From Arcuatula senhousia (lineage: Eukaryota > Mollusca > Bivalvia > Mytilida > Mytilidae): 64,000 nucleotides of DNA. Position numbers and translations under genes: made by a program. The stretch covers positions 1,798,001 to 1,862,000 of the forward strand of contig OZ020304.1 in the NCBI GenBank assembly GCA_963971305.1, in the 5' to 3' direction. Below the pieces are notes generated by a model. The model was not told the origin of the DNA, did not search any database, and saw only the letters and a list, made by a program, of their open reading frames with translations. Shown in pieces: positions 46,201 through 57,059 of this stretch. The first letter of the stretch is position 1. Every line of letters begins with the position of its first letter.

Positions 46201-48867
46201 TCCAGTTTGCAATGTGAGATTGAGGCCTTTATTGCAACCCTACTGTGTAAAGAGCTCTTAGATGTGCATGGGTATTGTTTGTTTTCCCTTTACAGAATAG
46301 AAAATAAAGAGATGTGGAATAAGTGTACGCGACACAGCCCACAATTAAACGGCAATTTAGAAAAACCACAATGGACAACCGCCAGCAGCCTTCAACGAGG
46401 CCATTTGGCACTGCTAGCGGTTCTGCAATTGGCCCATGGTCTAAATAAGATGCATATAATTCAAATCCAGCCCTGAAATAGTCACAGATAGACCCCCTTC
46501 TTAAACAAGGAACAGAAAACATAAAAAAAGACAAGTACAAACGAGAGCTTTGTCAAAGATTCCTGGCTTAGGACAGGCACATGTAATATGTGGCGGGGTT
46601 AAACTAGTTTTTTGGGCCCAACCTTCCCCCTATCAATATTCCTAGACAAAGCACAAAAACTAAACACACAATAAAAATCAAATCGATCAAAGTCCAATTC
46701 TACTAGAGAGAACCTAAGTCAAAAAACAAGAACAAACAGAAGGACGGTAAAGGAACTCTCTATAGAACACTCGCTGTTACTGACAGCTAGCTGAGAATCA
46801 TCAATCGACTGATGTAAAAAAATCAAACGTATCGATTTTAAATCCGACACCACACTTCAAACAATAATGATTTAGTGAAGTGTCATCACACAAAACCGAC
46901 ACGCTTGATCGCTATAATGCTTAAAAATGACAATAGTAAAAACGTTTATGGAAGTTTTAAAGCAAGTATCAAGTTTTCAATATTTCTGCCAATAAACACT
47001 AAATTCAAAGATTTAACCAAGATATTCATTTCATATCCTTTCCGTAATAAATTTTGAAGCCAATTTTTCATTTCTATAGGATTGCTTTTAAATTTGTGAG
47101 CTTTATAAAAAACATTACCATAAAATTCAGGATGTGATATTCCTTTCACTATAAGAAAGTGACGTGTACAATTAAATTTTTCAATAAGAGATCGATACTT
47201 GTGGAAGAATTTTGAAAAAGATTTTACTAATTTGTGGTATCGATAACCTTGTTTTAATAATTTTTCAGTAATAAAACGGTTTTTATTATTAAAATCAGAA
47301 ACACAACTGCAGATCCGAGCATATCTTACTAACTGTGAAATGTAAACCCCGTATGACGGCGCTAGTGGAACATCTCCTTCAAGAAAAGGGAAATTTATAA
47401 TAGGGAAGGTAAAGTCGTCACGTTTATCATATACTTTGGTATGTAATTTTCCGTCAATAATAAAAATCTAAATCTAAAAAAGGACATCTATCACCGGTGA
47501 CGTTAGATTTGTTCAAGGTTAATTCAGAAGGATAGATATCTGTAATAAAATTAGAAAATGAAGGATTGTTGAGTGCAAGAATGTCATCTAAATATCTAAA
47601 AGTATAATTGAAAGTTTCGATTAGGTTCTGTTTGTTCGGGTCTTTTTGTAATTTAGCCATAAATTGTGATTCATAACAGTATAGGAAAAGGTCGGCTATA
47701 AGTGGCGCACAATTAGTACCCATAGGAATACCGATAATTTGGCGATAAATTTGTTTACCAAAACGTATGTAAATATTATCTAACAAATAATTTAGAGCAG
47801 TAATAGTTTCTGCATCAGTCCAGTTAATGTACCCCTTTTGAGTCTCGTTACTAAAAAATGATTTACTAAATGATTTTGAAACTCTAGAACAGATATAATC
47901 ACTTTTAGATTTGTCAAAACACCATTTAACCAAATATTCAAATTTCTTTTTGATCAGATTATGTGGAAGGTTAGTATATAAAGTAGAAAAATCGTAACTA
48001 TCAACGGTGTTAAAAGTATTTTCAAATGCACGAAGCTTGTCCAAAACATCAAGAGAATTTTTTACACTCCAAAAATAATTAATTCCACTGTTTTCGAATA
48101 CCCTTTCACAGTATTGAGTAATAAATTCCTTCATAGTAGTTAAAGTAAGAGATAGAACTTTGGAAATATGGGTTAAAGAACACTTACTTGAAGCAGAGAT
48201 AAAACGAGATTTATATGGATTTTTGTGCAATTTAGGTATCCAGTACATAGTAGGTAACTTAAAGTATGTCGGGGCAACTCGTAGTGCTGTGGTCGCTATG
48301 ATATGATCGTCAATGATACCTGATTCTGTCGAATGCACGGGAACGAAGACGACCACGATCCCTCACGAAAGTTCACCAACGTTCTTGAGACCATTGTCGT
48401 CAATGGTGTCAAGAGAGAAACGGAAAATGGCCTACCAGATTATCACTTCCGACGATTATCGAAAACTGCCCTTGTTGTTAGTAGACACTTCACCACCATG
48501 GACATAAAGGCTTTACGTTAAATAGTACCATAGCCAGTATCATTAAAACAGTTGAACCGTTCATTTAGGTTAGGTTGCATATGCTTATTACAAGGCGTTA
48601 TCTCTCATTAGCACATTTTATTCAAAAACATTGGAAGGTCGAAACCAAAATAAACCGTTCAAAAAGATAAGTCAAATTTAGCATCGAGGATATCGACCAT
48701 GTGCTGTACAAAGGAAAAAAATGTTTTTTATATAATGTAAACTACAATTATTATTCCATCATCTGGTACAGAACGGTATAAAATAGACAAACTGTCAAAT
48801 TGGTCAAGTTTTTACCTGATAGACAAATCACACCCACCAACAACACGAGCATCCAACTGTGTCTCAT
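43294..48867 (-). CDS. Secreted 8-Cys peptide precursor (92 aa, three coding exons)
   Basis: Exon 1 (48816-48867): signal peptide MRHSWMLVLLVGVICLS, phase-1 donor CAG|GTAAAA. Exon 2 (45669-45854): acceptor TTTTAG, reads VFVHGDDKPRFSAPSQC and onward, phase-1 donor CAG|GTAAGT. Exon 3 (43294-43334): acceptor TTATAG, reads NDQIPLGEYLDG then TAG. Phases match throughout. Mature cysteine spacing is C-x4-C-x8-C-x2-CC-x11-C-x4-C-x-C, eight in all, so four disulfides are possible. This does not match the mussel myticin, mytilin or defensin patterns as I know them, nor WAP or ShKT. An acceptor at 48876 shows a 5' UTR intron. Intron 1 contains PLE1 copy B; intron 2 contains the RZ2 direct repeats. Role unknown; host-defence or extracellular peptide is a guess. 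Confidence 0.75.
43915..44400 (+). repeat. X-type repeat, left part
   Basis: CCTGAATCGTTCGCCTACAA start and AGGGTCATAACC..units match the element at 57768-59898; its right part continues at 45104 after the RZ2 insertion. Confidence 0.55.
44582..44623 (+). ncRNA. Hammerhead ribozyme-like motif, RZ2 copy 1
   Basis: GCGTGT (44582-44587) pairs with ACACGC (44618-44623). CTGATGA (44588-44594), GAAA (44606-44609) and a UUC cleavage site before 44618 are in order, with AAG/CTT as a tiny helix III. Helix II is weak: two G-C pairs next to an A-A mismatch, so activity is doubtful. Confidence 0.45.
44971..45012 (+). ncRNA. Hammerhead ribozyme-like motif, RZ2 copy 2
   Basis: Same layout as 44582-44623 with one change in the helix II loop. 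Confidence 0.45.
45104..45310 (+). repeat. X-type repeat, right part
   Basis: CAACAGCGGTCATG and GACGACGGACGCCAAGTGAT as in the X element at 57768-59898. Confidence 0.55.
45669..45854 (-). CDS. Cys-rich exon of the 92-aa secreted peptide
   Basis: Carries all eight mature cysteines: QCEANTC, KDECRQCCK and YEGCGEQECLC. Flanked by TTTTAG and GTAAGT. Confidence 0.8.
46296..48270 (-). mobile_element. Penelope-like element PLE1, copy B, in intron 1 of the Cys-rich gene
   Basis: Inverted relative to copy A with the same 1975-bp extent and borders (GACATACTTTAA to TCTATT). Same strand as the host gene. No target duplication recognised. Confidence 0.85.
46933..48270 (-). pseudogene. PLE1 reverse transcriptase, copy B, frameshifted
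   Basis: Has the A6 run that is A5 in copy A, so its N-terminal part reads through. Near 47460 it lacks two bases present in copy A, so the frame leaves FLDLD for a stop at 47454. The C-terminal part (KGISHPEFYGNVFYKAHKF) is open in another frame. Catalytic FRYLDDI is present. Confidence 0.85.
48275..48535 (+). other. Unrecognised coding-like segment
   Basis: Open in two frames for about 62 codons. One reads KFTNVLETIVVNGVKRETEN and onward; composition is less AT-rich than the neighbourhood. It directly abuts PLE1 copy B. I recognise no domain; it may be part of another mobile element. Confidence 0.3.
48555..48750 (-). repeat. RZ1 family copy, degenerate
   Basis: AACATTGGAAGGTCGAAACC, GATATCGACCATGTGCTGTAC; the ribozyme core near 48590-48625 is decayed. 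Confidence 0.6.
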
Positions 48868-48989
48868 TACGATACCTGAAAAAACAAAAATCTTATATCG
48901 AATCCCTAATCAGTACGTGCGATACGATCAAATGATTTTTTGCTGTTCTGGGTTTTAATTTGTAAAGATAGCAATGTGTGACTTCGCTT

Positions 48990-49195
48990 ACAGGCCCCGG
49001 GGCCAGATGTCGGTTTGTCATAGCGTTATTTTTGTCCTTCTTTACCCGGATTTGACATGCGCTGAAATGATCATTGGCAATGCCACGGGTCGGTTAAAGC
49101 AAGTAGAAATCAACTGGCCAACCTCCGAAGCACCTGAGTCACTCTTGTTACTACTCGACTTCGCGCTACTATCTGAAGTTCACGTTTGATCATTG
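48990..49195 (+). repeat. Repeat family Y copy, inverted, diverged
   Basis: GGTTTGTCATAGCGTTATTT, CTTTACCCGGATTTGACATG, CACCTGAGTCACTCTTGTTA correspond to the inverted Y copy at 57060-57375. Confidence 0.55.
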
Positions 49196-51520
49196 ACGTG
49201 TGCTCTTTATAATCATATAGTGTTTGGCACTTTTATTTTTTCGGTTAAGCGTCTCTGATGTGTTTTCAATAGACGAAAAGAGTGTCAGACGTTGCAGAAT
49301 TTATTGCATGGAACCTGGTGTAATTTTGATTTGTCATCGTTAAACAAGTTTATAAAAAAAATTAGAAATGAAAAATAACTTTTTCAATCTTAAACAAGAT
49401 CAACCCTGAAAATATTTAAAGCTATGTATCTATTATAAACCTACCTGAATGTATAGTACCAAATCCTTTTATGGAATATTTCTGCAATGCGTGAAACATG
49501 CACAAATTTAAGTAAGACCTAGCATGTCTTTTTAAGTACCTCTTATATGCTCGTTACGTCAGATTGCCAATCAATGAAGCCAAATTTATTGAGAAGAACA
49601 GCTTGCTGGATATTAAGTTTCTTAATTTTTTCTTATCATTGAAAGGCGTGTCTGTTGTCACATGCAAACAGTGCTGTAAAAATATCAATGATCAAAGCTA
49701 GGGTTGGATCTTCAGTAAAATGATCAAAATTAAAATATAAGATTACAGTTTAAGTATTGTGAATGTAGTAGAACAGTCCCGACACAATCAGTGCAATGCA
49801 AGTTTTTGCCACACAAAATAGAGATAAATGTGGTATTTGTAAAAAAAATAAAAATTAAAAAAATAATAATGAATAAAAATAAAAATGAGTTTTGAAAACC
49901 ATAATGGGTGTAATGAAGAAATTTCCTCCATCGTTTGATTATGAGTCTTACATCTGTTTTTGCTGTCATAATTCCATTTTTCGAGGAACTTTTCATAGAA
50001 TAATATATAAAAGTAAGTACTCATAATATAAACACCATGAACACTGAGAATGCGACTGTCCGTAATTTGCAATAAGCAGGTTCTTGTAATTTTATGGGAA
50101 GATGTGCAATCACTCAGTCTATCTGAATTGTCTGTAATTTTGAACAAGCAGGTTCTTGTAGTTTTATGGGAAGATGTTCAATCACTTCTACGTGAACAGA
50201 GCATCAAAAAATCACTTAAAAAATAAAGTGAAATTGGATTAAAAAAAACAAACAAAAAACAAAACAAAAATCCATCTTAAAGTAGCATTCAATATTTAGC
50301 TGAACTTTAAGTTATCGTATTACTACTGTAAAAATAATGGTCAGAAGTTACGCAATAAATTTGTTCTAGCATGTTGCACCCCTAAAAATAATTTTTATTT
50401 ACGATGTTGTTTTTATATTGATTAGACAAGTTAGATCATTACTTTCAAGTTGAAATTACCACACAAGATATCATATATCTTCTTGTATTGTCATTGAAAA
50501 GAAGATGAGTTTTGTGACATTCATTTTACCTGTAACAGATTGGATTTGTTTTGGCTATTCAGATCCATTGTTTGCTGTGTTATTTTCAATTTTCACTGAA
50601 CACAAAGAATTTCCATTTAGAGAAAACAATTCCATCGAAATCTCCCGCCTAGATCAAAGCAGACCATGGTCGTCTGCTCACTCATCATCAGCTGTCGTCT
50701 GATATGTAACGAAAACTTTCTGTACTGAAACAAAAATCATACGGACCGACTGGTGTTTGTTGCGGGTATAAGCACTATCAATTGACTATATATTCAATTT
50801 GTATCAGCCTTTATCTAGTCAACTTATCAATATTACAGATATATACGAATATATAGAGAAAATCTGGTTGATCTTAGACTCATTAAATCCAAAAAGATCT
50901 ACAAACGTCTATTAACACGATTAAGTCAGTCTGATTTCTATTTCAAAGTCGAAGATTTCAGAAAACTTATATAAGGGCAATGACTATTTTAGGTTTAAAA
51001 TCGCGTCTTTCATGTTTTTTTTTCCTGTAGAACAATTTTTAAACTAACGAACAGACGCTCACAGAGAAATGCATTTTCTTAATCGAATATTGACCATACA
51101 AATATCTCCGTTGTCGGATGACCCCTTTTATGAGTTATGGCTCCTAAAAGGTTAAAGATGACCACTTTTATGACTATTAAAAAGGTAAAAATTCGTATTT
51201 TTCGTATTTTTGCATTAAAGAATAAAAAATCTAGCAGATTGTTGCTGCAAAGCTCTACCAAAATGTGAGTTATAAAAGAGCCACATGCAAAAATTATAAG
51301 TATATAAGCAATGCAGGCAAGTGAACCTTAAGATAAGAAATACAAATGTTCCTATATATTTTTTTTTCATCCATCTTATTATCTCTAAGAATGCAAAATA
51401 TACAGGAATTTTCCTGGTTACTACTTTAGACTTACGATTAAAGCGTAGCCTTAAATTTTACAACGATCTTATTTTCAAATGTGTAAGATTTAGGTCGAGG
51501 TCTTCATAGATCGCCTTTAA
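49196..51520. other. Intergenic, AT-rich, with a ~73-bp tandem duplication
   Basis: AAGCAGGTTCTTGTA.TTTTATGGGAAGATGT..AATCACT occurs at about 50073-50115 and 50145-50188. An imperfect palindrome around CAGACCATGGTCGTCTG lies at 50661-50677. No gene recognised. Confidence 0.5.
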
Positions 51521-53459
51521 ATGAAGACGAACATAATGGAGTATATAAATGTTTTTATTTTTCTTGCAGTTTTTCATTTATCCGAACCAAACAAAGATGT
51601 GCAGAATATGATACAAAGGATTGAACAGCTAGAAAAGACCCAACAAAAATGGATTGACATTGTGAAACAACAAGAGGTTGAAATCCAGAGTTTACGATTA
51701 GATGCGAACCGGAAGTCTGGTACCAATACCTCCAAGCGGTTAGCAAGTAGGTCCATAATCTATTCGCGTATTTGGTATATACTAAGTGCTTAAAAAACGC
51801 ATTCATCCAATAGGATATAGAATAAAGAAATATTAACAACATTATATTAGCACTATGAAAACCATGTTGTATTAAACTCTTCAATTTGTATCTATCATTT
51901 TTACGGGATATTGGCGGCTATCGTTTCAAGCTGGCAAACTGAAGACAGTGGAAATATTTCTGGGCATGACTTTTAACAAAGAAAAGGATAATACGAGATG
52001 AGGGGAGACAGCAGTCAAATGTTGTCTACCTTTTTTCTTTTGTCTTCATCTTCGTCAAAATCAAATACTAGTACTGGTATTTTTTGGACTGTGTAATACC
52101 CCACGATTATAAGTTCGCCCTCATCAAAAAGAGCATGTCCCTGTGCTCTCATTAGGACCGTTTCGTGTTATTAAAAGTTCCTATGAGTTTTTAAGAGAGC
52201 CGGGATTTAGTGGCAAAATGGTTTGGCCACTAACATCAAGGTTCGTTGTTCGACCCACGTCATGGAGAAACTTCACAAGCTTGTTTCGCAATCCAGGATG
52301 AACCAGAAAAGGTGTGACCAGCAACTCACAAATAAATACCACCGCAACCAAAATATCAATCAGAAGCAATAGGTGCACATTTACAAAATGTAACAAAGAC
52401 TGTGTGAAGTTCGCCGAAGGTAATACCCCACAATTATAGGTTCGCCCTCATCAAAAAGAGCATGTCTCTTATTAGGACCATTAAATTCATTGAGGGGGTT
52501 TGGAGAATTTGCAGATAAGAGATAAGTGTTCCTTTCGTCAAAATGGCTAAGACAATGTTTTGCTAAGAAAAGCCCAAAATTTCATTTTGAGCAAATTCTA
52601 AAACATAACGTGTTCATTTTAATTATATCACAAAGATTGTGTGAAAGTTTCATGAAAATCCATCTATGGTTTAATGAGAAGATCCGAATATGATTAGAAT
52701 ATGATACCCTTGTTGTGGAACAGTTAAGTCCATTTTTTACTATGGGAAACCCAAAATTTAATAATCATTTTGATCAAATTCTAAAATAAGAGATGCTCAT
52801 CTATCACGTTACAAAAATCGCGTGAAAGTTTAATGAAAATCCTATAAGGGGTTTAGGGGGAGTAGCGGATAAGAGATGGGTACCCTGAGGTGTAACAGAA
52901 GGACAGACACACGGACGAACACCCCTGTCCCTATATATCCCTTACTTTTCAAGCGGTAGTATAATAAATAAGTTTAAACCTTAAACTAAACATTAATGCT
53001 AGCATGCAGTTCATGTGTACGTTCTAAATATTAACGGTTTTTTGTTGTTGTCTCGTTTCAGTTTCGAATTAGTCCAGTGTGGCATTTTCTGCATATCTTA
53101 ACCATTTCCTGGTAAACCTTTCTCCGGGGGCTATTGTTCCGTTTGAAAAAGTGACAACAAACGAAGGAAATGCGTTTCATGGTGCCAGTGGTTTATTTAC
53201 ATGCCCTCGTAGCGGATTATACATGTTTGTGTGGACACTCGCTGTCGACAACGGACATACAACACAGGTCAACTTTATTGTGAACGGAAATACCCGTAGA
53301 TGGGCTTACTCTACAGCTAATAGTGGTTTTGTTAGCTCTTCAAATCACGATATTGTTCGTCTAGCTGAAGGTGACAGAGTTTGGATGGCAAACGAACGCA
53401 CTTCCGGAGAAATACATCCCCACCACACCACATTTTCTGGTGTATTTCTCACTCAGTAA
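51521..53459 (+). CDS. C1q domain-containing secreted protein with coiled coil (203 aa, two exons)
   Basis: Exon 1 (51521-51750) encodes a signal peptide (MEYINVFIFLAVFHLS; the first ATG is five codons earlier) and a coiled coil (DVQNMIQRIEQLEKTQQKWI and on). Exon 2 (53078-53459) is a complete C1q domain: VAFSAYLNHFLVNL, PFEKVTTNEGNAFHGASGLF, CPRSGLYMFVWTLA, then FSGVFLTQ and TAA. Phase 2 donor AG|GTCCAT joins acceptor CCAG at 53077. The stronger-looking TTTCAG at 53061 would put a TAG in frame. Bivalve C1q proteins of this size act as secreted lectin-like immune recognition molecules. A large intron repeat separates the exons. Confidence 0.85.
52085..52975 (+). mobile_element. Pearl/HINE-like element in the C1q intron
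   Basis: The left block ATACCCCACGATTATAAG is repeated near 52423, core units occur near 52560 and 52740, GGACAGACACACGGACGAAC is at ~52901, and the right end reads GTAGTATAATAA. Confidence 0.6.
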
Positions 53460-53465
53460 TGAAGC

Positions 53466-53471
53466 AATAAA
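53466..53471 (+). terminator. Polyadenylation signal of the C1q gene
   Basis: AATAAA seven bases after the stop codon; a very short 3' UTR would follow. Confidence 0.6.
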
Positions 53472-53944
53472 GACATTTGTTGTTAATTATAAATTTATAT
53501 CTATGTCTTTGGAGCCCTCTTTGATTCTACAAGACAGAACTTAAATTATTGAATGATTGTTATATCCAGACTAAGAACAAGCTGAGTTTAAGAATTAGCC
53601 CAGTTAAAATGGCATTTGAGGAAATTCGCAATTTCAAATTCCTCACACTAATCCCTGCTCTTCAATTAAAATTTCAAAAAGTTCTTATATATACATACCA
53701 CAATCCATTGATATTAGTATTATTGCATCAACACTTTCATCAATATTCACTTTAAAATAATAAAGGTAATAACAAAATTACCGAACTTGGAGGATCAATC
53801 TCAAATGTCCAATTAGAAAAGACAAAACAAGGAATACATACCGGAAAAATTGAAGAAATTGAACAAAATATTGCTTTTCACTAACACCAAGTCTTACTTT
53901 TTACTCTAAAAATATGTGTTAGTAATGCATGTTTTAATGCCTAT

Positions 53945-54130
53945 ACCGACGTATGAAGCAGAGAGGTGCCAACAAGACATTCGATAGTCAAAAGTCCGAA
54001 AGGGCCACGACAAAATCAGCAAACGCGAACGAAAACACGAAAAACAACTAATCGGTATCAACGACGCGAACTCAAGTCGTAACGAGAATGAAATCAGATG
54101 CTCCGGAGGGTAAGCAGTTTGTAGAAAGTC
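53945..54130 (-). repeat. Repeat family Y copy interrupting a C1q remnant
   Basis: GAAGCAGAGAGGTGCCAACA, AGTCCGAAAGGGCCACGAC, CTCCGGAGGGTAAGCAG. It ends just before the C1q fragment. Confidence 0.7.
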
Positions 54131-54142
54131 TGGATAGCCAAT

Positions 54143-54208
54143 GATTTCAATACTGGAGAATTACACCCGCACCATACGACATTTTCTGGTGTTTTCCTTT
54201 TTCAATGA
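54143..54208 (+). pseudogene. 3' fragment of a second C1q gene
   Basis: Reads DFNTGELHPHHTTFSGVFLF and Q then TGA, matching the last 20 residues of the C1q gene at 53078-53459 (SGEIHPHHTTFSGVFLTQ). The rest of the domain is missing, replaced by repeat Y. Confidence 0.85.
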
Positions 54209-55024
54209 TGATGCGATGTTGGTATGTTTTTATGCACGTCCATTAGTAACTATAAAGGTACTAGTGGCATAGAACAGGGCAGGGTAAACGTTGATAAGAT
54301 CCAGAAACAAACGACGAGAAGCAAAATGGAAGGTACTAAATAATGACTAAAATGAATAAAAAACATTAAATTGAAATGTATATTTTTGGGGGGATAACCT
54401 CTCGTTGAGAGCTCGAGTGTTGATATTGGTTGTAAAGTTTTTTTTCATCAATTTTATTCCCGCAGATTGAATTCGAGATTACGTATGCCGGAGCTTTCGA
54501 GTCTAAAAACTGACTGCAGCACATATTTGCAACAGCGTCAAAAAAAAAAAAAATAACGAAATAGCAACAAATTAAGATTGAGATGATTGTTTTAATACAC
54601 ATAATTGTGCTCGATTTGTCGTTTGAAGAGTTTTTCTTTTTCAGATCAAAGATTCAAAATGTTGAAAATATAGTTTTCCACATTGTCATCATTTGAAAGA
54701 AGCAGAGGTACCAATGGGGCAACCGAATTTCAAAGTCCAAAAGGGCAGAGACAAAACCAGCAAACACAAACAAGGAGAGGACGAAAAACACACACGGAAA
54801 CACAAAAACCACTGAATATCAATTAGCAACGCAAACTGTAGACGTAATGAGAGTGAACTCAGGTGCTCCGGAAGAGTAAGCGGTTCCTGTCTGCGATGCC
54901 AAACTTGAGAGACGACATCAACCTAGAGGCAATATAATCTTGTGTTAACAATTTTGTTACAAACGTGACACTCTGCAAAGGAAAACGATGTAATTACCGC
55001 AAGCTCTTGAGTAACAAATCAATT
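54209..55024. repeat. Intergenic with another repeat Y copy (54690-54920)
   Basis: 54690-54920 has AGAAGCAGAGGTACCAATGG, AGTCCAAAAGGGCAGAGAC, CTCCGGAAGAGTAAGCGG. The remainder is AT-rich without recognised features. Confidence 0.65.
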
Positions 55025-55130
55025 GTGATATGTAAACCCCATACGCTGTAGCGGACGGAATGTTGCTACACAAGAAGGGAAAGTTGACAATTTGAAAGTT
55101 GAAGTCTTCACGTTTGTCATAGAGCTCTAC
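55025..55130 (-). pseudogene. PLE2 reverse-transcriptase fragment
   Basis: Minus strand reads LYDKREDFNFQIVNFPFLCS then ATAYGVYISQL, the conserved C-terminal block of the Penelope-like RT. Confidence 0.8.
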
Positions 55131-55289
55131 TGAATATAGACTTGAGTCTCAATCATGGCTTTCATTTACTCTGAGACGTTACGAGAACTTCGAGTGTTTA
55201 CCTTAAAGTCACGTGAATACTTATTAATATTAATCAATTCGAAAATGTCTCATCCTGTCTCGCTTCCTTTGGCATACTTCGCAATCCGG

Positions 55290-55460
55290 TGGATATGATT
55301 TGACAAACGTGATGACTTTAACTTTCCAATTGTCAACTTTCCCTTCTTGTGTTATGTGTTTTATATGTTTTGTCTTGTCCTTGTTTGTGTTTACTGGTTT
55401 TATTTTGTCTCTGCCCTTCCGGGCTTGACATTCGGATACCTCTACTTCTCGCTTTCCGAT
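55290..55460 (+). pseudogene. PLE2 RT fragment fused to repeat Y
   Basis: FDKRDDFNFPIVNFPFLCYV runs directly into sequence matching inverted repeat Y (TTGTTTGTGTTTACTGGTTT, TCTCTGCCCTTCCGGGC), linking Y to the 3' end of this RT family. Confidence 0.75.
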
Positions 55461-55989
55461 AGAAATGTATTTAAAAAAAAACCTCTTAATTTAAACCATA
55501 ACAAATACTTATTACTTTGAATAGATGATTTTTGATGATATCCTGTTTCAGGTTGTGCCAAATATAGAAGTTTGGTTTTGAAGCTTTACATATGAAAAGT
55601 GGAGGTGACATTAACATAATTTTTTAAGTTGTATATACAAAACTGTATATTGATTATAGAATTTTCAGAAATATATTTGTTACTTTTTTTCAGTTCAAAT
55701 TGAACATTTGAATGTTAATTTGAGGCAGGGTGGTTCAGATCTTATGTTACTTCCGAGTACTTGGTCGGTACTAACAGTACTTTGATTAAAATGCTATTCA
55801 TGATTCTAGAAATATTACGATTGTTGTTATTCTAGAAATGGTGTCGATTAAATGTTGATCCTGAAGATTTCGAAAGAACTTATGGAGATTCTTAGCTCAA
55901 AATCAGTTTCATTTTGCAACAGCATCAAAACTTTCGATGTTCCACTCTTTACACTTCTATTCCGAATAAACAACTCAAATCACGATCGG

Positions 55990-56650
55990 CACAGCTGATT
56001 AAACGCAGCTTTTTTTTTAAAAAAAAGAAGGAAAACTCGGGTACAAATATCTGGTAGTCTATTACAGTAAGACTTACTTTGTCATCAACGAGTCTAAGAA
56101 AAAGAACAAATATACAGAAGACCAAATAATCGACATGCTCAAATTTCTTATCGACAACATATTTGTTCAGTTTGGTGGACGTGTTTTTCAGCAAACAATA
56201 GGGATTCCAATGGGCACTAACTATGCACCTTTGCTTGCTGAGTTGTTTCTTCATTCACACGAAGCAGACTTCTTACAATTTCTTCTAGACAAAAAATATC
56301 GTAGACTAGCTCTCTCTTTTAAACTGACGTTCCGTTATATCGATAATGTTCTTTCACTGAACAATTCTCAAATTGGTGACTTTCTCAATCTCATATATCC
56401 TCATGAACTTGAGATAAAGGATACAACGGATTCTAGGAAGTCTGCTTCATATTTAGATGTACATCTCGAAATAGACTCTCAAGGAAAACTTTCAACGAAG
56501 CTTTATGACAAACGTGATGACTTCAACTTTCCAATTGTCAACTTTCCCTTATTGTGTAGCAACATTTCGTCTGCTCCAGCTTTTGTATCACAGTTGATTC
56601 TCGTTACTCCAGAGATTGCAGGAATTAGCCTGGTAGTCAGACTTGTCTGA
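55990..56650 (+). pseudogene. PLE2 Penelope-like reverse transcriptase, truncated, catalytic residue changed
   Basis: Second RT subfamily: IDNIFVQFGGRVFQQTIGIP, MGTNYAPLLAELFLHSHEAD, then FRYIDNVLSLNN and LYDKRDDFNFPIVNFPLL. The catalytic YIDD reads YIDN. The N-terminal RT and everything after FVSQLI are missing. It ends against an RZ1 copy. Confidence 0.85.
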
Positions 56651-56960
56651 CACGATTTACCATAACATTTCTAATATATTTATCGCAGAAATTTCCGCTT
56701 TTTAAATTAAAAATTGTTTAAAACACCAGGTCTCTTTCCTTGTAATGCACATGGTCGATATCCTCGGTGCTGGATTTGGCTTCCTTGTTCGAACGTTTTG
56801 GTTTTGAGTACTTTTCGTTTTCAACAGTTTTTGAATTTGACCTTCCAATGTTTTGATTCAAATGATACTGATGAGAGGTTACTCCTTGAAATATCGATAT
56901 ATGGCATATCCAAATTAGCCGTTTATACCCGCGTTTTGGTATTTGTAATTACATCGAATT
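56625..56960 (+). repeat. RZ1 family copy with hammerhead-like core
   Basis: Blocks GTCAGACTTGTCTGACACG, GTTTAAAACACCAGGTC, GGTCGATATCCTCGGTGCTG, GAACGTTTTGGTTTTGAGTA. Confidence 0.75.
56862..56906 (+). ncRNA. Hammerhead ribozyme-like motif, RZ1 copy with decayed helix I
   Basis: CTGATGA (56868-56874), helix II GAGG (56875-56878) with CCTT (56884-56887), GAAA (56888-56891), and ATAT/ATAT as helix III. Helix I (ATGATA against TGGCAT) is mostly unpaired, unlike 41391-41438. Confidence 0.45.
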
Positions 56961-57059
56961 GCTAACACAGGGTTTTGTTGGTCCACAGTTCTGTCATCCC
57001 TCAAGAAATTTTACGGTAGACACTGTGCACTTGTCGACAAATATTGGATTTCTATCTCT

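Noticed and set aside
53062..53077. C1q gene as a pseudogene because of an in-frame TAG
   Set aside because: A downstream acceptor (CCAG at 53077) combined with the phase-2 donor gives an uninterrupted frame.
56135..56650. Intact reverse transcriptase gene
   Set aside because: Catalytic YIDD reads YIDN and both ends of the domain are missing.
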